Below, piece by piece: positions 49,139 through 59,300 of a stretch of 64,000 nucleotides of DNA. The stretch is from Eutreptiella sp. 'Long Island Sound 2002' (Eukaryota; Euglenozoa; Euglenophyceae; Eutreptiales; Eutreptiaceae): contig OZ038386.1 in assembly GCA_964036045.1 (NCBI GenBank), positions 14,047,433 to 14,111,432 on the forward strand, written 5' to 3'. The position numbers were made by a program, and so were the translations under genes. Numbering within the stretch: the stretch's first letter is position 1; the number at the start of each line of letters is the position of its first letter. The notes beneath the pieces were generated by a model. That model was not told the DNA's origin and did no database searches. It worked only from the letters and a program-made list of their open reading frames with translations.

Positions 49139-51190
49139 TGCTAACCACTGACCGCTAACCCCCACGGCCACCCCCGGCCGGCCGGCGCCGCGCGGCAACG
49201 GCCGGGGAGGTGAGGGCCCCGGCGAGGGCCTGCGCGGGCATCCAGCTCTCGATAGGGGGGGCGGGCGAAGGGCGCGACCCTCTGGCCGATGGCTGGCCCC
49301 CGGGACCAGGGCCGCCATGCCGCCCCCGCCCCCCCCCCCCACGGCCGACGAGAGGCATCGCCAGGGGGCCAAAGGGCCCCCCCCAACCCACCCCCCCCCC
49401 CCCCCCCCCCCCGCACAGACCCGGGGGCGGGCGAGGGGGCGGCCCCCCCACCCCCCCCCCCCCCCCCCGCACCCACCGCAGCAGGGGAGCCACAGGCGCG
49501 GCCCTCCGCCCCCCCAGGGCCGGGGGGGCGCCCCCCCCTCAAGGGGAACGGCGGCGCAATGCGGGCAACGGCGGCTGGGCCTGCTCCCGCGAACCCACAC
49601 CGGCGTGCCGGGGCAACGCGCACGACGGAGCAGGAGGGAGGCCGCGCCCCACATGACCCTCCCGTAACCACAGCCCGCTCCGAGGTGACAGAGGGAGGGT
49701 GTCAAGTCAGATGGGGCCCCCAGGGGGGCGGTCCACGGGCCGCCCCTCACCCCCCCCACCCCGGGGCGGCACTTCAGCCCGGACCGCAAGCGCGCGCCGG
49801 AAGGGAGCGCACCGGCGACGCGGAGAGAGCCAGGAAGGGGTACCACAGGCCGCCGCCTGGAACGAGAGCAGGGAGGCCGCGGCGCGACACCCCCCCCCCC
49901 CCCCCGCCCCCCCACCGGCCCGCCAGCCGCAGGGGCCCCGGGCCCCACCCCCCGAGGCTGAAGGGACGGACCCCCCCGCCCGAGAGGGGAGCCGGAGTGT
50001 GACCCGCCCCGACGCCCCAGCCGCCGGCTCCAATGGGGGCCGCGAAGAGCAAGTGGGCCCACGCCTGCGCACCGGGACGCCGCGCAGATCGTGCCCAGAG
50101 AAGCCGGGTGGGCGCGAACCGGAATGGTATGGGTGGCCACGCCCCCCATGGACAGCACGACACCAAGGGACGCCCGCTTTGTTGCCTACCCGGGGAAAGC
50201 GGCCCCGCAACCCGCTAACCACTGACCGCTGACCCTCACGGCCACCCCCGGCCGGCCAGCGCCGCGCGGCAACGGCCGGGGGATGAGGGGCCCCAGGGAG
50301 GGACTGCGTGAGGATCCGGCACTCGGTAGAGGGGGGCGGGGGAAGGGCGCGACCCCCCTGGCCGATGGCTGGCCCCCGGGGCCGGGACCGCCAAGCCGCC
50401 CTCCCCCCCCCCCCCCCTTTTTGGCCGACAGGGGGCATCGCCAGGGAACCGAAGGACCCCCCCCACTCCCCCCCCCCCCCCCCCCCTCCCACACAGGCCC
50501 GAGAGCGAGCGGGGTGGCCCCCCCCCCCCCCCCGCACCCACCCCAGCTGGGGAGCCACAGGCGCGGCCCTCCGCCCCCCCAGGGCCGGGGGGGCGCCCCC
50601 ACCCACAGGAGGAACGGCGACACGGTAAGGGCAACGGCGGCTGGACCTGCCCCCACGAGCCCACACCGGCGTGCCGGAGCAACGCGCACAACGGAACACG
50701 AAGGAGGCCGCGCCCCACATGACCCTCCCGTGACCACAGCCCACTCCGAGGGGACAGAGGGGGGGTTTGCAGGTCAGCCGGGGCCCCCAGGGGAGCGGTC
50801 CACGGGCCGCCCCTCACCCCCCCCCGCCCCGGGGCGGCACTACAGCCCCGACCGCACGCGCGCGCCGGAGGGGAGGGCCAGAAAGGGGTACCGCAGGCCG
50901 CCGCCCGGAACGAGAGCGGGGAGGCCGCAGCGCGACACCCCCCCCGAGGCAAGGGGGATGGGCCCCCCCCACCCGAGAGGGGGGCCGGAGTGTGACCCGC
51001 CCCCCCGCTCCGGCCGCCGGCCCACAAGGGGGCCGCGAAGAACAAGCGGGCCCACGCCTGCGCACCGGGACGCCGCACAGATCGTACCCGGAGAGGCTGG
51101 GTGAACACGAACCGGAGTGGTATGGGGGGCCACGCCCCCGATGGACAGCGCAACGCCAGTGACGCCCGCTTTGTTGCCTGCCCAGGGAAG
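49139..51190 (+). repeat. two tandem units of about 1.0-1.1 kb in LINE C 3' region
   Basis: Unit 1 (49,139-50,213) and unit 2 (50,214-about 51,190) share ordered landmarks. Both open with GCTAACCACTGACCGCT and GCGGCAACGGCCGGGG. GCGCGGCCCTCCGCCCCCCC occurs at 49,497 and 50,563, CCTCCCGT(A/G)ACCACAGCCC near 49,662 and 50,725, and AACCGGA(A/G)TGGTATGGG near 50,118 and 51,113. Long C runs differ in length between units. All frames are open over long stretches because of composition. I do not think this is coding. Confidence 0.8.
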
Positions 51191-51444
51191 GCAGAGGGAC
51201 GGAAAGAGGCAGAGCGACCCCCGCCCTACAGTCAGTCGGCGACCCGGTGGTGCTACTGCCCGCCTCTTACCCCTGTGCACGTCAGTCGGCGATCCGACGC
51301 ACCCCACCCAGCCCCCTCCCCTGTCCCGACCCCGTGCGCGTGGACTGAGGCCTCCCGGCACGCGCAACACGCTTCACGGCGCACAGCCCCACCCTCAGGA
51401 CTGGATTCATAGCCGACGACACCCCTCAGTGGCGTAAGAGACTC

Positions 51445-51520
51445 CCGCGGCCCAGTAGTGAGAGCGTCGGTCTTCAATCGTCCAGTGCGGGGGTTCGATC
51501 CCGGGCGTTGGTGCTCCTGG
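51445..51520 (+). ncRNA. tRNA-like module with A and B boxes
   Basis: GGCCCAGTAGTGAGAGC resembles an A box and GGTTCGATCCC is a good B box, about 45 bases later. The anticodon arm pairs poorly, so this looks like a tRNA-derived SINE head or relict rather than a working tRNA. Confidence 0.45.
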
Positions 51521-51754
51521 GATCCCTGCACGTAGAGCTCTCTAGTTGGCGACGTGGGAACCACCCCCCCCTCCAGCAACTCGCGCCACCACCGATACCG
51601 GTGGATCGGGTGGAGGTCTCGTTCGTTTTACCCCCCACCCAAGAAAAACAAAAGACATGGGAACCACCCACCCCTGCAGCAGTGCGCACCGTCACCTGTA
51701 CTCAAACAGGTCGAAGGGAGGCCTCGCCCGGTATTCGAAGGGATCGGTGGGAGA

Positions 51755-51825
51755 CCACCGATCCCGGGGTTCGAACCAGCTCCTTCGCGGCGCGCGCCTG
51801 GTGCGCTACCTCCGGGGCGGCTGCC
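51755..51825 (-). ncRNA. second tRNA-like module, opposite strand
   Basis: On the minus strand, TAGCGCACCAGG (A box) is followed by GGTTCGAACCC (B box). An 11-base inverted repeat (GATCGGTGG, then CCACCGATC) sits next to it. It faces the module at 51,445. Confidence 0.45.
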
Positions 51826-51849
51826 TTCTGAGATACACTGGCACCCGGG

Positions 51850-53057
51850 TCACAGAACAAACGCGCCCGCAACCCCCTCCCCCTGTGCTAAGAGTAAGCC
51901 CGCGGTAGGGCTGCTCTGCTGGGCCATGAACCGGGACATTGGAGCACCACTCCAGCCACGGTCACCCCAACCCCCCCACGCATCCCGCAGGGCGAAGCTC
52001 CGTGCGCATCAGGCTCGTCATGAGAGTCCGGCGGGCCGGCGCCTGGACACCAAGACGACACCTCTCTCCCCCCCAGCAAGAACAGAGCGGGGCCCCCACA
52101 ACCGCACGCCCGCAACGCAGACCCCAACAGCCCACCTAGTGGACGGGCAGAAGAGGGGAGAGGGACGCCCCACGCCCCACGCAACGGACGAAGGCACCCC
52201 CCCGGGGACGCCCAGCCGCCGCCCCCGCAACCCCAAGCCAAGTAGGGGGGAACCGGGACCGGACCGCCCCCCCCCAAGCACGCCAGACGGAGCACGGGAC
52301 CGGGGCAGGACACGCGGAGGGGCACGGACCACATGGAACGGCCCTACCAGCGCCCAATGCCGGGACCACGCGAGATGCGCGCGCCACACCACCCAGCGGG
52401 GAGCGGACACCGCGAGAGTGCGAGCGCACACACACGAAAAGGACACGCGGGGACCACCAGAAGGGCAACCGGACCGAGCGCGCGGAACGCACAGACCACA
52501 TGGAATGGCGTACCAGCGAGCGAGGATAAGGGACACCCGGACGGGACGGCCCGCCACACGCAACGCGGGAAACGCGGGGCGGGAAGGGGGAAGAAAGGGA
52601 GACACAACACCAGGTACCGGCCCGAACCCCCCCGAACCGGCCGCGAGCGCCGCGCACACACAGACGGGACACTGCACCCGCCAAGGCAGTAGTGGCGCAC
52701 AGCGCCACGCCCCAACCCCTAGGCTAGGCAGCCACCGCGCCAGCCCAAGGGGGTCCCACTGGCGACAAGCCAGTAGCACGGGCCCGGCGGCGCCGGTGCC
52801 CCGGGCGACCACGCATTAGGGGGGCGACGCAGTGGGTAAGCGCCCGCGGCCACGGCTCCGAATTGATGCACTGACCGGGGAGTGGCGAAACGGGGACGCC
52901 GGGGAAGGACGGGGCTCCGAGCTCTGTGAACCCGGGGGACTCCGCCACCAGGCAGGAGGTGCGTCTTGGAGGGCCCCCCACTAGGACCCGGTGGGGAGGA
53001 TATCACCTGGCCCGACCAGGTGGCCCCCCGGGGCCGAAAAGCGTCTAGTACCCGCAA
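51850..53057. other. LINE C 3' region, unassigned
   Basis: GC-rich, open in many frames on both strands through lack of A/T. No domain is recognised. A third weaker A-box-like stretch (GACGCAGTGGGTAAGCGCC, near 52,822) has no clear B box. Confidence 0.4.
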
Positions 53058-53079
53058 AATCAAACCTCAAACCTCAAAC
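53058..53079 (+). repeat. CAAACCT-repeat 3' tail of LINE C
   Basis: Three copies of CAAACCT/CAAACC end exactly where the duplicated target begins. Confidence 0.75.
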
Positions 53080-53964
53080 CCCATCCCTGGCCCTGTCGGG
53101 CCATGCCAGGCAATTCCGTGCAGACACGCTGTGCTCCGCGAAGAGAGGGAAAGGTAAAGGGGTTAGGGGGCCACTCCCCCACGGAGGGTGGGGTAGAGTA
53201 CTGGACTTCGTACTGACCCATATCCTCATCGCACTCAAGATGAGTGCTGTCCGCTCGTGAGGCAGACATCACGCTCTCAAAAAGTGGCGCCAGCGGGGTG
53301 GGGGGCAGATCGGGGGGGGTAGAACACCGGACGGCATACTGTCGCACGTCCTCATCAGACGCACTCTGAGTGCTGTCCCTTCGCGGGGTAGACATGGCGC
53401 TCTCAAATAGGGGCACCAGCAGGACGGGGGGCAGGTGAGGTAAATCCTGCTGTCGGTCTGACCCCCCCCCAGGTGTGCATGCGGGCGACCAATGCTCTGG
53501 GGACACGTGCCGCACTGAGTGCCAACTGGAAGTCACCGCCGGCGACCATGCCGGAGATGGCGAGAATTGCCCTGGCCTACTCAGCACGCGCGGAGACGGG
53601 GTGCCAGTTACGTTGAACCCCATCGGAGGGCCGGTGGGCAGGACGGCGGTGCGTGAAGTCCGCGCGTTGGGCCGTGGTTCCCTTCGGGGCTGTAGCTGTT
53701 GTGGCCTTGCTTGAGGCATTCGGATTTGCTGCAACATCCTTGCTATCCCCGGGGGGACGTCGCGTCCCTTTTCGTGTGGGGGCTGCCCCGGGCTTCGTGT
53801 CGGTAGTGTGGTGCGCTGCCCCTCTGGGGTGCTTACCACCACTATGCGTGACGCACGCTCGGGAGTGATAGCTCCTGTGAGCTGTAGGTATGAGAGCGCA
53901 TGCCTGGACATGGGGAGGGGAGCTCCGGCTGGGCTGCCGTGACGGTCTGGGGCCTCCAGGGCCG
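53080..53964. repeat. 885-bp target duplication flanking LINE C, right copy
   Basis: See the left copy at 40,589-41,473. This copy is continuous with the upstream part of LINE E's frame. Confidence 0.9.
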
Positions 53965-54837
53965 TATTTGACCGCGCATCCCCTTGCTGTAGCTGGGGTC
54001 GCTTGCGTCGTGGGCTCCCCGACCGTTCTGTGACCGACTGCCGCCTTTTGACCCCTCGGGGCACCCGCGCAGGTGGTGCCCTACGCCGTGACTTCCTCAG
54101 CGCCGGGTTCCCTGACCGGTGAACGGATCGGGCCCTGGGAGCGCGTGTGCAGGGCACTGCGTGTGGCGGTGAGGACCGCGCGGGGCCGCATCTGGGCCCC
54201 GCTGTCGCCCGTCGGTAGCGTCCCCCGGTGTTGATGGGCTCAGATTCCCACGAGGACGACGAGGAGAAGACCTCCGGGGTAGAGGGCCCTTCCTCCGAGG
54301 TGTATGCAATCTGCACCGGGGGTGACGGCGACGGTGGAGCCCATCCTAGAGGTGCATCCGGGGGAGTTAGCGCATCTACGCGCTGAGACAAATTGCTGGG
54401 CGCTGCCGCTCGCCCCGCCGGCAGTGCCGCTTGGGGACTCGAGCCCACTGCGGCTACATCAGGTGGAGGCGGGGCCGCCTGCTTGGCAGGTCGGAGCAAC
54501 CGGTAGGGCCGCGTGGGGGGAGCTCCAGGGTTGCGGTGTGCTGGAAAGTAGTCAGCCGCAAACAAAGTGGCGCTCTTCTTGCCTCCTCCTCTGCCGGTGA
54601 CATGCCTGGGGGTGTGCATAGCATGCAACAGCGACGATGTGTACTTGAGCTTGAGAATGCGCTCCCTGATGCTGGGGCTGGACTCCGTTGCTTCCCGCCG
54701 TTCCTTGGCCCGCTGGGCATTTCTCCGTCTCGTGTCCGGCGAGGGGGGCGGTGCCTGTAGCACAGCCGTCCAGCGCAGCTCACAGTACTCTTGCAGGTTT
54801 TGTAGGAGTTTCAGCATGTCGGGGCGCCGTGTGAAGT

Positions 54838-54848
54838 ATGGTCTCGCA
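54838..54848. repeat. target-site duplication of LINE D, left copy
   Basis: ATGGTCTCGCA, identical to 62,972-62,982. Confidence 0.88.
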
Positions 54849-54874
54849 GGTAGGTAGGTAGGTAGGTAGGTGCA
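54849..54874 (-). repeat. ACCT-repeat 3' tail of LINE D
   Basis: GGTA repeats on the plus strand (ACCT units on the coding strand) abut the left target duplication. Confidence 0.85.
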
Positions 54875-56395
54875 ATCGGTCGTGGAGAGGCGCCCCATGG
54901 TTCCCCCTGGCGTCGCCCCTGTGACGAACAGGAAGAGGCTCCGCGCGTGAAGAGGGGAGGCGGCTTACATCCCGCTAGACCTGTCTGTTGGCCCCCAACA
55001 AAGCGGCCCCGGGCAACACCGGGAGGGCTGATCGCCGCCAGCGTGACGTGCTTGTCTCGCCGGGAGGGTGTGCCCCCGTGCTTGCGCACGTCCCCTCCTT
55101 TGGGCGGAACCCTAGAGGTTCACCGGACTTCCTGGCGTATCCCGTTCCCAAGGCATGCATGCACGTTCTTGGTACTAGGGTTCCGAGGCGCTTGGGTGTC
55201 GCACGCTCCGCCTCGAGTCCCAAAGCAGCGCAGGCCTTAGGATGCAGCCTTACCCCCGGTCTCCGGATCTCGTTTGGCCGGGTCACCTGCATGGCACGGG
55301 CTGCCTCAGTGCCCGGGCTGTGGGCACTGGGTTTCCTACTGTTGTGCGGCGTTTGTGTTTCGATCCGGTTTGCGGTTGGGTGCGGGTTTTGTTAACCCCG
55401 CCAGTCCTGGCTGGGGTCTTGGGTGGGTGTGTTTGGGCACGGTTTGTGGTGTTGTCCCTCTAGTGTCGGCTTTTTGTGGTGTTCGTGGTTGGGGTTCGGT
55501 GTCGGCCTGCTTATGGGGCGTGTGTGGTTTCGTGGGCGCCCCGCTTGCCCCCCGCTGTTTCCGGTTCCGGCGTGCGGTGTGGGTGTGTGTGCTGGGCCCG
55601 GGTCTCGGCTGTGCCCAGCCCTTCTTGGCTGGGTTGTCGGGGTGTGTTTTTTGCGCTTTTTTTTTCTTTTTTTTTTTATTTTATTTTTTTCTGGGTGTTC
55701 CTGTCCCGGGCCTTGTGGTCCCTGTCCCCCCATCCCCTTTCTTTCGGGCTGGGCTGGTGGCTCTCTTTTTTTTTTTTTTGTTTCGGTGTCCCTTTTCCCG
55801 GTGGGCCGCTGTTCCTGGCTTGGTTTTGCCGGTTTTGGGTGGGTGGTCCCCCTGTGCCTCTTTGGGGGTCCTGTCTTCGGTGCCTTCTGGGGGGGGGGGT
55901 TTGGCCGCCTCTGGTGGTTATGGCGGGCGGTTTGGCGGCTGTGGGCTGTTTTCGCGCCTTTTCCCCCTCCCCCCTCCGTTTTTTTTTGGGGGGGGGGGCT
56001 CGCCTGTTCCTCCCTCTGCCTTCCCTCGGCTGGTGCACGCACTGGCCTGCTTTCAGTGTTGTCTTCCGGGCTGCTGTTTTCAGTTGCGTTCTGTTTGGCC
56101 GCGTTCCGGCCCCATGGGTCGGGTGGGCTATGTACACGATGGGCTCGGCGCCCCTTCTTGCCGGGTTAGGTCCTGGCTCTGCCGGCTGGGCGGCTGCGCC
56201 AGGCGGCTGCTTGTGGTTCTGGGTTAGGGGGCTGGGGTTGTTCGTGTCCTTTCCCCTCTGCGGTGCCGGTTTGAATCTTCTGGGTGGTCCGCCACCGTTG
56301 TTGCCAGGCGCGCTGTGGCCCCGTGTGTGGCCTGCGGTGCTGGTGTGTGGCGTGCTGGTGCGGCGCCTTCCAGGGTGTGCGGTGGCTGGCTTCGG
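54875..56395 (-). other. LINE D 3' noncoding region
   Basis: A/C-rich on the coding strand, with A-rich runs opposite the T tracts near 55,660-55,700, 55,770-55,785 and 55,978-55,990. No coding signal. Open plus-strand frames here are compositional. Confidence 0.5.
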
Positions 56396-59300
56396 TTAGT
56401 CCTTCAGGTTAGGGTCAGTTGTGTCGTGTTGTGCCGCTCTGTGCCGCGTCGCGTCGCATCGTGCTGTGGCGCGTTGCACTGTGGCGCGCTGTGATGCGGT
56501 GTGCCGTGGTCTCGCGTGGTGCCGCGGTGGGTCAGTGGAGGTCAACCTGGCCTGTGTCGTGGTGCGGAGTGCGGGCCGGAGTGTGGCTGGCTGGTGGCTG
56601 GGGGGTGCGGTTAGGTGTGGGTGTCCCGCTGGGTCCGTGCTGTGGGGGCTCGGGCGTGCCGCTCGGGCTGGTGGGTCGGGTAGGTCGATCGCGTGACGGT
56701 CCGTGGGGTTGCCCTCCCTGGGGGCCTCTGCCTTGGTCCCGTGTCCTCTGGGGGTTTCGGTCCCTAGTCCTGGCCGCGGTGGCCGTGCCTTCGTCCTCTT
56801 CCGGTGCCTGTGAGGTGGCCCTTGTGGTGGCGGGGTCGTCGCCTGGCGGTGAGGGCGTGGTGGTGCGCCGTGCGGCGGCGTTCCCTGCGGCTTCCTCTGT
56901 GGGTGTGGCCCGTTCTCCCCGTGTAGGTGTGCCCTCCATTCTCCGTGTGGTTTCCGGTGGCTGGTGGGTGTGCGCTGGTGTGATCCGCACGGCGTCCGAT
57001 GCTTGCTTCGGTGGTGTGTGTAGGGGGGGGTGTCCCCGGGTGTCGTGGGGTGTTTGGTGGCGGTGGGGCGGCGCTGGTCCCCCCGCCGTGGTATGCCCTT
57101 CCTGGGTGTGGGTCGTGGCGCCTGCCGTGGTGCCCTTTTCCTCCGTGCCTTGGTCCCCGCTCCCGCCCCTTCCTGGTTCTTGGGTGGTTTCCTGCCCCCA
57201 TGTGGTGTCTCTTCCGGCGTCCTGTCCCTGTGAGTGCCTGCCCTTACTTTGGGCCCCTCCGTGCCCTCTTGCCTGAGTGCTCCCTGGTGTCCCTTGCCCT
57301 TCCCTTGCCCTTGTCCTGCCCCTTCCTGGTGTGGTGGTGGCGGGAGGGGCGGGGTGGGGAGGGGGCACCGGCGGCCCAGGCCTGGGGGTGGGTGGCCTGG
57401 AGCCACTGGCGGAGGGCTTGGGGGGTGTATGGGGGGGCGGAGGCCCTGGACCGCATCGCGGAGGAGGGCCTCCCATGCCGCTTGCGGCATGATGGCCTCC
57501 GGGGCGGCCTCGTTGGGGTTTGCGGGGGTGCGGGTGCGCACCTCCTCGAAGGTATGCACCATGTGCACCCCTTCGTGCCTTCCCGCTCCCCCGGCCCACT
57601 TCACCCAGCGGCGGAGCTCCTGCAGAGCGGGGGGAGACCACCAGGCGAGGTGGGCGGGGGCCTGGGGGGGGGAGGGGTCCTTGCCCGGGGTCCTGGAGCG
57701 TCGGGGGGAGGAGGTGAACCTGCGGTGGTGGCGGGGGTGGCCTTGCCTGGGGGAGCGGGAGCGGCGGTGGCGGGGGCTGGGGGTGGAGGACGGGTACGGG
57801 CGGAGGGGGGAACGGGAGGGGGAGGTGGACATGGGGCGGCGGTGGCGCGCTTGGTGGCGTCCGGGGGAGCGGGAGTGGTGGTGGCGGGGGCTTGGGGTGG
57901 TGGATCGGTATGGGCGGCGGGGGGAACGGGGAGCCCGGCGGGGCGTGTGGGGGGAGGGGGAGGTGGACGTGGGGCGGCGGTGGCGTGCCTGGCGGCGTCG
58001 GGGGGAGCGGGAGCGGTGGTGGCGGGGGCTGGGGGTGGGGGTCTTGTATGGCCGGTGGGAGGAGGGGGAGGTGGACACGGGGCGGCGGTGGCGCTCGTGG
58101 TGGTGCCCGGGGGAGCAGGAGCGACGGGAGCGGTGTCTCGGGGGGTCATGGTGGCACCTGGGGGAGCGGGAGCGGCGCGAGTGGGTGGTTGAGGCGCGGT
58201 GGGAGTGTGGGCGCCGTGGGCGAGTGTCCCGTGCGGGGGGGGAGCGGCAGCGCCGCCGTTTGCGGGACCGGGCCTCATCGCTCGAGTCGGGCCAGTCAGG
58301 AGGCGTCGGCGGCCCCTGGGGGGCTTCGCGTGGTGCCGCCTGGTACTGGGGGGGGGGGGGGGGAGGTCCCCCGTCGTCCATGGATCCGCCACGTAGGGGT
58401 GTGGTGGCGGCAGCGGCTGGTGGTATGGGTCGAGTGACTGTCCTTGGCGGGGTTGGGCCCGGGGGGCCCCTTCGGCATGGACGTGGTGGCCGGGGGGATA
58501 CGGATACGGTTCCTGGTACGGGGGGGTTGGCTGGTACGGGGGGGGTGGCCCCTGGCGGTAGGTGGGGTATGCGGGTGGAGCGCTCGGTGGCTGCCATCCC
58601 ATTCGCTGGTGCTGTTCGTGCACGGGGGGTTGTGGCCCGTTGGGGTAGGGCGGTGGGCAGTGGTAGTGGTGGGGGTGGTGTTGGTAGTGGTGGTGGTGGG
58701 GCCGCTGGTGGTGGTGGTGTGGGTAGTGGTGGGGTTGGTGTTGCGGGTATGGCCCATGGACCCCTTGTGGGTTTTCCGGTCCCCCTTGTGGGGGTGGGGG
58801 GTTGGGCATCGTGGGCAGTCCCCGGGGCTGCACTATGTGGTGGGCAGGGGGGGCGGGTCGGGGGCCGGGCTTGACGGTGACGGTGGTCGAGGGGTCCCAC
58901 GTCCCTGGGTCGGTTTGGCCGGCGGTGGTGGTGGTTTGTGGGGGATGGATGACGGGGCGCTTGGTGACGGGGATGCGGACGAGGGCTTGGACGGGGTTGT
59001 GCTGGGTGGCCGCCTCTGCGGTGGTGGTGGGTGCCGGTGGAAGGGGGGCGTCGGTTGCGGTGGGTGGGGGGTCCTGGCTTGGGTGAGGGTCCGGGTGGGG
59101 GTGGTGTTGGTTGGGCTTGTGTCGTTGCGTTTGTGGTGTTGTGTGTGCTCGCGTGGGCGCCGGCTTGGGTTTGGGGTCGGGTTTGGGGTTGGGGTCCGGT
59201 TCCAGGTTGAGGAGTACCTCTGTCCGGAGGTGTGAGGGCGCCGATGTCGGGTCGGGGGTCGTCCCGGTGCGTTGCCGGGCTGCCTGAGTCGCCTGTGTGG

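Larger units (their letters stand above)
41474..53079 (+). mobile_element. LINE C, 5'-truncated, inserted in LINE E
   Basis: An 11.6 kb plus-strand element, opposite to its host LINE E. It begins inside the RT thumb region, so the 5' part is missing. It carries RNase H, a zinc-binding motif, further ORF1 sequence, then a multi-frame second unit and a long 3' region. It ends in CAAACCT repeats (53,058-53,079) directly at the duplicated target. The flanking 885-bp duplication is far longer than usual for target-primed integration. GC content is very high, with long C runs. Confidence 0.82.
53080..54848 (-). pseudogene. LINE E frame between insertions D and C
   Basis: The minus-strand frame starts at the D target duplication (ARPYFTRRPDMLKLL) and runs into LINE C at 53,080. 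The N-terminal part is helical (NLQEYCELRW, then RRRNAQRAKERREA, then SPSIRERILKLKYTSSLLHA). It becomes Pro/Ser/Arg-rich and disordered, ending with the duplicated 885-bp segment. The apparent Met further upstream and its YLPTYLP residues come from LINE D's tail, not from E. The start of this part joins the VGVSARP end of the E segment at 62,983 in the same frame. Confidence 0.7.

Noticed and set aside
48983-51160. Pro/Gly-rich frames in the tandem kilobase units
   Set aside because: Several frames on both strands are open at once and the C-run lengths differ between units, as expected for non-coding GC-rich repeats.
51445-51520. A functional tRNA gene
   Set aside because: The B box is good, but the anticodon stem has mismatches and the position 33 base is atypical in the best fold.
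51554-52819. 421-codon plus-strand frame in LINE C 3' region
   Set aside because: Composition only (Pro, Arg, Thr, His); it crosses both tRNA-like modules and has no motif.
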